From Gemmatimonas phototrophica (GTDB lineage: Bacteria; Gemmatimonadota; Gemmatimonadetes; Gemmatimonadales; Gemmatimonadaceae): a stretch of 64,000 bases of DNA. Below are positions 60,489-64,000 of this stretch, piece after piece (within the stretch, counting starts at the first letter, position 1; each line of letters opens with the position of its first letter). A model generated the notes under the pieces. It did no database searches. It was given only the letters and a program-made list of their open reading frames with translations, and was not told the DNA's origin. The stretch lies in contig NZ_CP011454.1 of NCBI RefSeq assembly GCF_000695095.2, positions 2,356,001 through 2,420,000 of the forward strand. The letters are read 5' to 3'. The translations under genes and the position numbers were made by a program.

Positions 60489-61198
60489 AACAGTCCTGCC
60501 TCCGCAAAGCTTACGTATCGTCCGCGGCCCACAATCACGTGATCATGCACCGGTATGTCCAGCAATCGCCCCGCAGCCACCAACTGCTCCGTCACCGCCC
60601 GATCCTCCGCACTGGGCGTGGGATCACCACTCGGGTGGTTATGAACCAGTATCACTGCCGCTGCTCGTTCGGCAATAGCCTCCCGAAACACCTCGCGTGG
60701 ATGCACCAGTGAGGAGTTGAGAAGCCCCCGCGTAACCAGCACATCCCGTTCCAGGCGATGCTGCGCATCAAGGATAGCGACATGGAACTCCTCCACCGGC
60801 GCATCCTGCAGTCGCGGTGCATAGACCGCGGCAACATCGCGCGGGCTGCGCAGCGGCTGTCCCGCCTCCCGTGCTTCCCCGGCCATCCGCCGCCCAAGCT
60901 CAAGTGCCGCCTGTACGGCCGCCGCCCGCGCCTGTCCAACCCCTTGCACCCGCGTCAGCGTCGCCATGGGCATTGAGGCAAGCCGTCCCAGCGACCCACC
61001 ACTCTGCTCAAAAATCACCTGCGCACAGGCAAGCGCCGACACCCCTCGGTTTCCCGACCCCAGCAGCGTCGCCAGCAGTTCCGCAGTACTCAGCGCTTGC
61101 GCACCGAGCATCCGCAGTCGCTCCCTCGGCCTTTCAGCAGATGGAAGCTCTTTGATCTTAAGACGAGGTTGGGTGGACTGGCTAGTCGTGAACGACAC
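60485..61198 (-). CDS. radC: DNA repair protein RadC family (JAB/MPN domain)
   Basis: 237 residues. An N-terminal helix-hairpin-helix region (LTRVQGVGQARAAAVQAALELGRR) precedes a JAB1/MPN metalloprotease-like domain with HNHPSGDPTPSAEDRAVTE (H186, H188, D199 as metal ligands). The real biochemical role is unsettled; the original DNA-repair assignment is doubtful. The GTG start has GGAG about 7 nt upstream. It is first in the operon with rel. Confidence 0.93.
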   Translation of the reverse strand: MSFTTSQSTQPRLKIKELPSAERPRERLRMLGAQALSTAELLATLLGSGNRGVSALACAQVIFEQSGGSLGRLASMPMATLTRVQGVGQARAAAVQAALELGRRMAGEAREAGQPLRSPRDVAAVYAPRLQDAPVEEFHVAILDAQHRLERDVLVTRGLLNSSLVHPREVFREAIAERAAAVILVHNHPSGDPTPSAEDRAVTEQLVAAGRLLDIPVHDHVIVGRGRYVSFAEAGLL

Positions 61199-61253
61199 CG
61201 TGGGCTCCCGTGGCAGAAGAAATCGCGACGCATCGCGAAGGGAACAGCCACTC

Positions 61254-61280
61254 TACCGTGCTTCGCCGCCCAGCACGGTA
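61254..61280. repeat. 8-bp inverted repeat in the divergent radC / decarboxylase region
   Basis: TACCGTGC (61254-61261) and GCACGGTA (61273-61280), 11 bp apart. It lies 55 bp upstream of the radC start and 60 bp upstream of the decarboxylase start, a suitable place for an operator acting on either gene. Confidence 0.5.
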
Positions 61281-61327
61281 CCGCGCCAACGCGCATCGGC
61301 TCATGACAACGCGGGACGCCACCTGTC

Positions 61328-61333
61328 TATCTT
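61328..61333 (+). promoter_or_regulatory. TATCTT -10-like element close to the decarboxylase start
   Basis: TATCTTTG is followed by CTGCT and the ATG, leaving 7 nt between hexamer and start codon. ATGACA lies 19 bp upstream. The form TAnnTTTG resembles the -7 element known from Bacteroidota. No Shine-Dalgarno sequence is present. Confidence 0.4.
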
Positions 61334-61340
61334 TGCTGCT

Positions 61341-62885
61341 ATGGCCGCTACCCCTTCCAACCCGCCGCGCGACGCCACCACGCGCGTCACGTTCGACCCA
61401 GACACAGACACCGACTGGGCGGCCCTGCGCACGCTGGGGCATCGCATGCTGGATGACCTCATCGATGCCCAGCAGGCGCTACCCCATACGCCCGTCTGGC
61501 GCCCTCTCCCACCGGCCAAACGTCCCCTCTTTCAGAAGGACGGGCCGGAGCACGGTGTGGGGGCCGCTGCGGCCTATGAACTATTCCGCACCCACATCCT
61601 CCCCTACGGACTCGGCAATTGGCACCCCCGCTTCTTTGGCTGGGTGCAAGGCAATGGGACTCCGCTGGCGATGCTGGCCGATATGCTCGCATCGGGCATG
61701 AACCCTCATATGGGCGGGTTCAACCATGCGCCCGCCATGGTGGAGCGACAGGTCATTGCCTGGTTTGCTGAGTGGTTTGGCATGGAGGGAGCGAGCGGAT
61801 TGTTTGTGACTGGCGGGACCATGGCCAACGTGCACGCGCTTGCTTGTGCACGAGTGACCATCGCCCACCTTCGTGGGCACGACGTGCGCAGTGAGGGCGT
61901 GCAGTCCTGGCCAGGTGAGCAGGCGCAAGCGCCACTGGTGTTCTATGGGTCCCGGGAAACCCATGGGTGGGCGCAAAAGGCGGCGGAATGGCTTGGGCTT
62001 GGCGTTCGCGCTTTTCGCCAGGTGCCGGTGCGTCCTGACTTCACGATGCAGCATGAGCTGTTGAAGGACATGATTGCGGCCGACCGTGCGGCGGGGCTCA
62101 TGCCGTTCTGCGTCATTGGCACGGCTGGTACGGTGAACACCGGGGCCACCGACGACCTGAACGCGTTGGCCGATCTGTGTGCCAACGAAGCGCTCTGGTT
62201 TCATGTCGACGGCGCATTTGGTGCCCTGGCCGCGCTCTCTCCTCTTGTCCGCGAGCAAGTGGCCGGCATGGAACGGGCCGATTCATTGGCGTTCGATCTC
62301 CATAAGTGGGGGTCGATGCCCTTTGAGTGCGCCTGCGTGCTGGTTCGGGACGCCGCCGCTCATCACGCCGCGTTCCACAATAGTGCCAGCTATCTCACGC
62401 CGAGCGATCGTGGCCCAACTGCGGGCGGCATGTATTTCAACGAACGCGGCTTGGATCTGACCCGAGGGTTCAAGGCCCTCAAGGTGTGGATGCAGCTGCA
62501 GGCAGATGGCGTTGACAAGCTGGGGCGCATCATCGCGCAGAATGTCCACCAAGTGCGTGCGCTGGTCTCACAGATTGATGCGCATCCTGAACTGGAACGG
62601 CTGGCGCCTGCTCCACTCAATATCGTCTGCTTCCGGTATCGGCCAATCATTCACGGCAGCGCGTCTCTCTCTTCGGATCGCCTCGATGCACTCAACCGCG
62701 AGTTGCTTTCGCGGTTGCAGGAACGGGGGATCGCGATGCCCTCGAGCACGATTGTCGACGGCCAATTCGCCATTCGCGTCGCACATGTGAACCATCGCAG
62801 TACCATTGACGACATGACGGCGCTCGTGGGCGACATCGTGGAGTTGGGTCGTGAGGTCCACGGCGCGCAAACCGCTGCGCCGTAA
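61341..62885 (+). CDS. PLP-dependent group II amino acid decarboxylase
   Basis: 514 residues from ATG 61341; the frame is open upstream but non-homologous. Group II (AADC/GAD-like) decarboxylase: HPRFFGWVQGNGTPLAMLADML, GLFVTGGTMANVHALACAR (PLP phosphate site), ETHGWAQKAAEWLGLG, VIGTAGTVNTGATDDL, WFHVDGAFG (Asp pairing the pyridine N) and SLAFDLHKWGSMPFEC with Schiff-base K322. The substrate is probably aromatic or acidic amino acid; specificity is not readable. It is a lone plus-strand gene with its own terminator. Confidence 0.92.
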   Translation: MAATPSNPPRDATTRVTFDPDTDTDWAALRTLGHRMLDDLIDAQQALPHTPVWRPLPPAKRPLFQKDGPEHGVGAAAAYELFRTHILPYGLGNWHPRFFGWVQGNGTPLAMLADMLASGMNPHMGGFNHAPAMVERQVIAWFAEWFGMEGASGLFVTGGTMANVHALACARVTIAHLRGHDVRSEGVQSWPGEQAQAPLVFYGSRETHGWAQKAAEWLGLGVRAFRQVPVRPDFTMQHELLKDMIAADRAAGLMPFCVIGTAGTVNTGATDDLNALADLCANEALWFHVDGAFGALAALSPLVREQVAGMERADSLAFDLHKWGSMPFECACVLVRDAAAHHAAFHNSASYLTPSDRGPTAGGMYFNERGLDLTRGFKALKVWMQLQADGVDKLGRIIAQNVHQVRALVSQIDAHPELERLAPAPLNIVCFRYRPIIHGSASLSSDRLDALNRELLSRLQERGIAMPSSTIVDGQFAIRVAHVNHRSTIDDMTALVGDIVELGREVHGAQTAAP

Positions 62886-62918
62886 ACGATGTGGCCGTTG
62901 TCGCCACCCGCACAACGC

Positions 62919-62952
62919 AACGAGGGGCGACCAATGCTGGTCGCCCCTCGTT
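62919..62952. terminator. Terminator between the decarboxylase (+) and the last gene (-)
   Basis: A perfect 15-bp stem, AACGAGGGGCGACCA (62919-62933) with TGGTCGCCCCTCGTT (62938-62952), 4-nt loop ATGC, then CCTTGTATT. It lies midway between two convergent stop codons (62885 and 62972). Confidence 0.8.
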
Positions 62953-62971
62953 CCTTGTATTGCAGATCGGA

Positions 62972-64000
62972 TTAGCGTCCGCCGGGGGGACGCGGCTTCG
63001 CGGTGCGACCGCCACCGTCCGATCCGCCGCCCGAGGAGCTTCCCGCGCCACCACCCGTACCGCCGGAGCTGGCCGGTGGCGTATACGTTGCCCCACCAGT
63101 GCCAGCGCCTGACCCTGCATACGGGTCTGCCCGGGTATACCCGCCACCGTTCACCGCACGCCCTCGGACCGTGGGAACCCCACCGCCACTTCCGGTGCCT
63201 GGGTTCGGGATAATCATCACCGGCCCACCACCGTAAAAGACACCGTTACCCCAACCATTTCCCCAGCCGTTGCCCCACGGTGAAAACTGATTGAAGCCGT
63301 AGTTCATTCCCCAATTCCCGCCGTAGGGGCTGTTGAACCCCCATCCCCACGGATCGAACATGCCAAACCGATAGCCGAGCCCCCACGCGCCCATACCGCC
63401 AGGGCCGTAACAGAAATCATCCATCAAGGCGCATCGGGATTGCACACCGCGCTGACGCAGACCGTTGCGTGACGCGACGATGTCGGGGCCAAGTCCTGCC
63501 CCTTGCGGTGTGACCACTGAGGGGCCGAGTTGGAAGCGCTCCGGATTGGCCAACGCCACCATCACATCAATAACGCGTGACGGGACACCACGATCCGCCA
63601 GCCGAATGAGCGTCTTGCCATCGAGGGCAAACTGCTGTCCGAGCTCGGCGAGCCACGCCTCTGCCAAACTCGCCGGCACGTTGGTCGCGACACTGACCAC
63701 CGCGTCCGTGCTGATCGGTGCTCCCGTAGACAGTCGCAGTGCTCGGGTAGAGCGCAGGGTGCCCGCCGACAAACCGGCGGGCAGAGCGCTATCCCCTTCA
63801 AAGCGGAAGCGCGACACGGTGGTCGCCTCGTTCTTGCCAACGGCGAGATGCTGAAACTGCACCCACTGCCCCGCCGGATTCATGGACATCATCCCAGTTT
63901 CCACGCGCTTGACGCCGCGGGAACAGGTCAGTTCAGCCCGGAGGATCAATCGGGTGTCATCCGCGGCCCACATGGCGGTTTCGTCGCCCTCACATTCATC
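62972..64000 (-). CDS. Protein of unknown function with Gly/Asn/Trp-rich C-terminal tail, 5' partial
   Basis: The frame is open through the right edge (a conventional Met occurs at 63973, but DECEGDETA precedes it in frame), so the N-terminus is outside. 342 residues are visible. The first part is soluble, with AADDTRLILRAELTCSRGVKRVETG and a segment SLAEAWLAELGQQFALDGKTLIRLADRGVPSRVIDVMVALANPERF. The second part is a Gly/Asn/Trp/Tyr/Phe-rich tract (WGWGFNSPYGGNWGMNYG, FSPWGNGWGNGWGNGVFYGG) and a Gly/Ser/Pro-rich end. Probably exported or surface-associated. Not recognised. Confidence 0.78.
   Translation of the reverse strand, partial: DECEGDETAMWAADDTRLILRAELTCSRGVKRVETGMMSMNPAGQWVQFQHLAVGKNEATTVSRFRFEGDSALPAGLSAGTLRSTRALRLSTGAPISTDAVVSVATNVPASLAEAWLAELGQQFALDGKTLIRLADRGVPSRVIDVMVALANPERFQLGPSVVTPQGAGLGPDIVASRNGLRQRGVQSRCALMDDFCYGPGGMGAWGLGYRFGMFDPWGWGFNSPYGGNWGMNYGFNQFSPWGNGWGNGWGNGVFYGGGPVMIIPNPGTGSGGGVPTVRGRAVNGGGYTRADPYAGSGAGTGGATYTPPASSGGTGGGAGSSSGGGSDGGGRTAKPRPPGGR

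Noticed and set aside
58875-60542. 555-codon plus-strand open frame opposite rel
   Set aside because: It is exactly antisense to a fully conserved Rel protein and has no recognisable domain or ribosome-binding site.
1-64000. Insertion sequences, prophage or genomic island
   Set aside because: No transposase, integrase or phage gene; composition and operon packing look uniform, and every gap between genes is under about 300 nt except the tRNA region at 522-960.

Overview
The window is a clearly GC-rich stretch of bacterial chromosome, and almost every gene lies on the minus strand. It encodes a complete diderm (Gram-negative type) envelope set: LptD, Tol-Pal, a TonB-dependent receptor, several lipoproteins, heptose-type sugar enzymes and TatA/TatC. 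It also carries a pilus retraction ATPase and very long TPR proteins with disordered acidic linkers. Gene order and protein style suggest Gemmatimonadota (Gemmatimonas-like). That is an inference from recollection of the families and has not been checked by a search. I see no insertion sequence, prophage, CRISPR array or other accessory island. This is core chromosome, mostly in long tightly packed operons with stop/start overlaps.

Layout. 1-960: the C-terminal end of a heptose-phosphate kinase, then tRNA (CAT) and tRNA-Val (CAC), each followed by a hairpin terminator. 961-8652 (minus): cpsB-type PHP phosphatase, gmhA-type isomerase, SDR, cca, an unknown gene, rarA, a LEA-type lipoprotein and hflX. 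8649-13786 (minus): yraN, recA, recX, alaS and a small unknown gene. 13909-17744 (minus): a TonB-dependent receptor and a glycerophosphodiesterase. 18004-28351 (minus): one long operon of TPR protein, aroQ, pepQ, accB, pilT, accC, comB and ftsK. 28631-30463 (plus): a membrane-anchored SurA/PpiD-type chaperone. 30545-35176 (minus): a second giant TPR protein, polyprenyl synthase, a DUF4321-like membrane protein and tatA. 35253-40727 (minus): hutH, hutU, a radical SAM enzyme and hutI. 40766-51925 (minus): a LysM protein, a sugar epimerase, tolQ-tolR-tolA/tonB-tolB-pal-cpoB, tatC and lptD. 52135-61198 (minus): radC, rel, uvrB, tsaE, an HD-GYP protein, tsaB, rimI and ssb. 61341-62885 (plus): a PLP-dependent decarboxylase. 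62972-64000 (minus): a partial protein with a Gly/Asn/Trp-rich tail.

The dominant theme is envelope biogenesis (Tol-Pal, LptD, Tat, isoprenoid carrier, heptose enzymes) interleaved with genome maintenance (RecA/RecX, UvrB, RarA, RadC, SSB, FtsK) and tRNA biology (Cca, AlaS, TsaB/TsaE).

The observations I rate highest are a radical SAM gene of unknown function locked inside the histidine-utilisation operon; a recurring TANNTT -10-like element that in several genes sits directly against the start codon, suggesting leaderless mRNAs; a densely structured leader before the LysM gene; and two giant TPR proteins that each carry exactly three copies of an unrelated 12-bp minisatellite. No single locus can be proved from sequence alone to be a new system.
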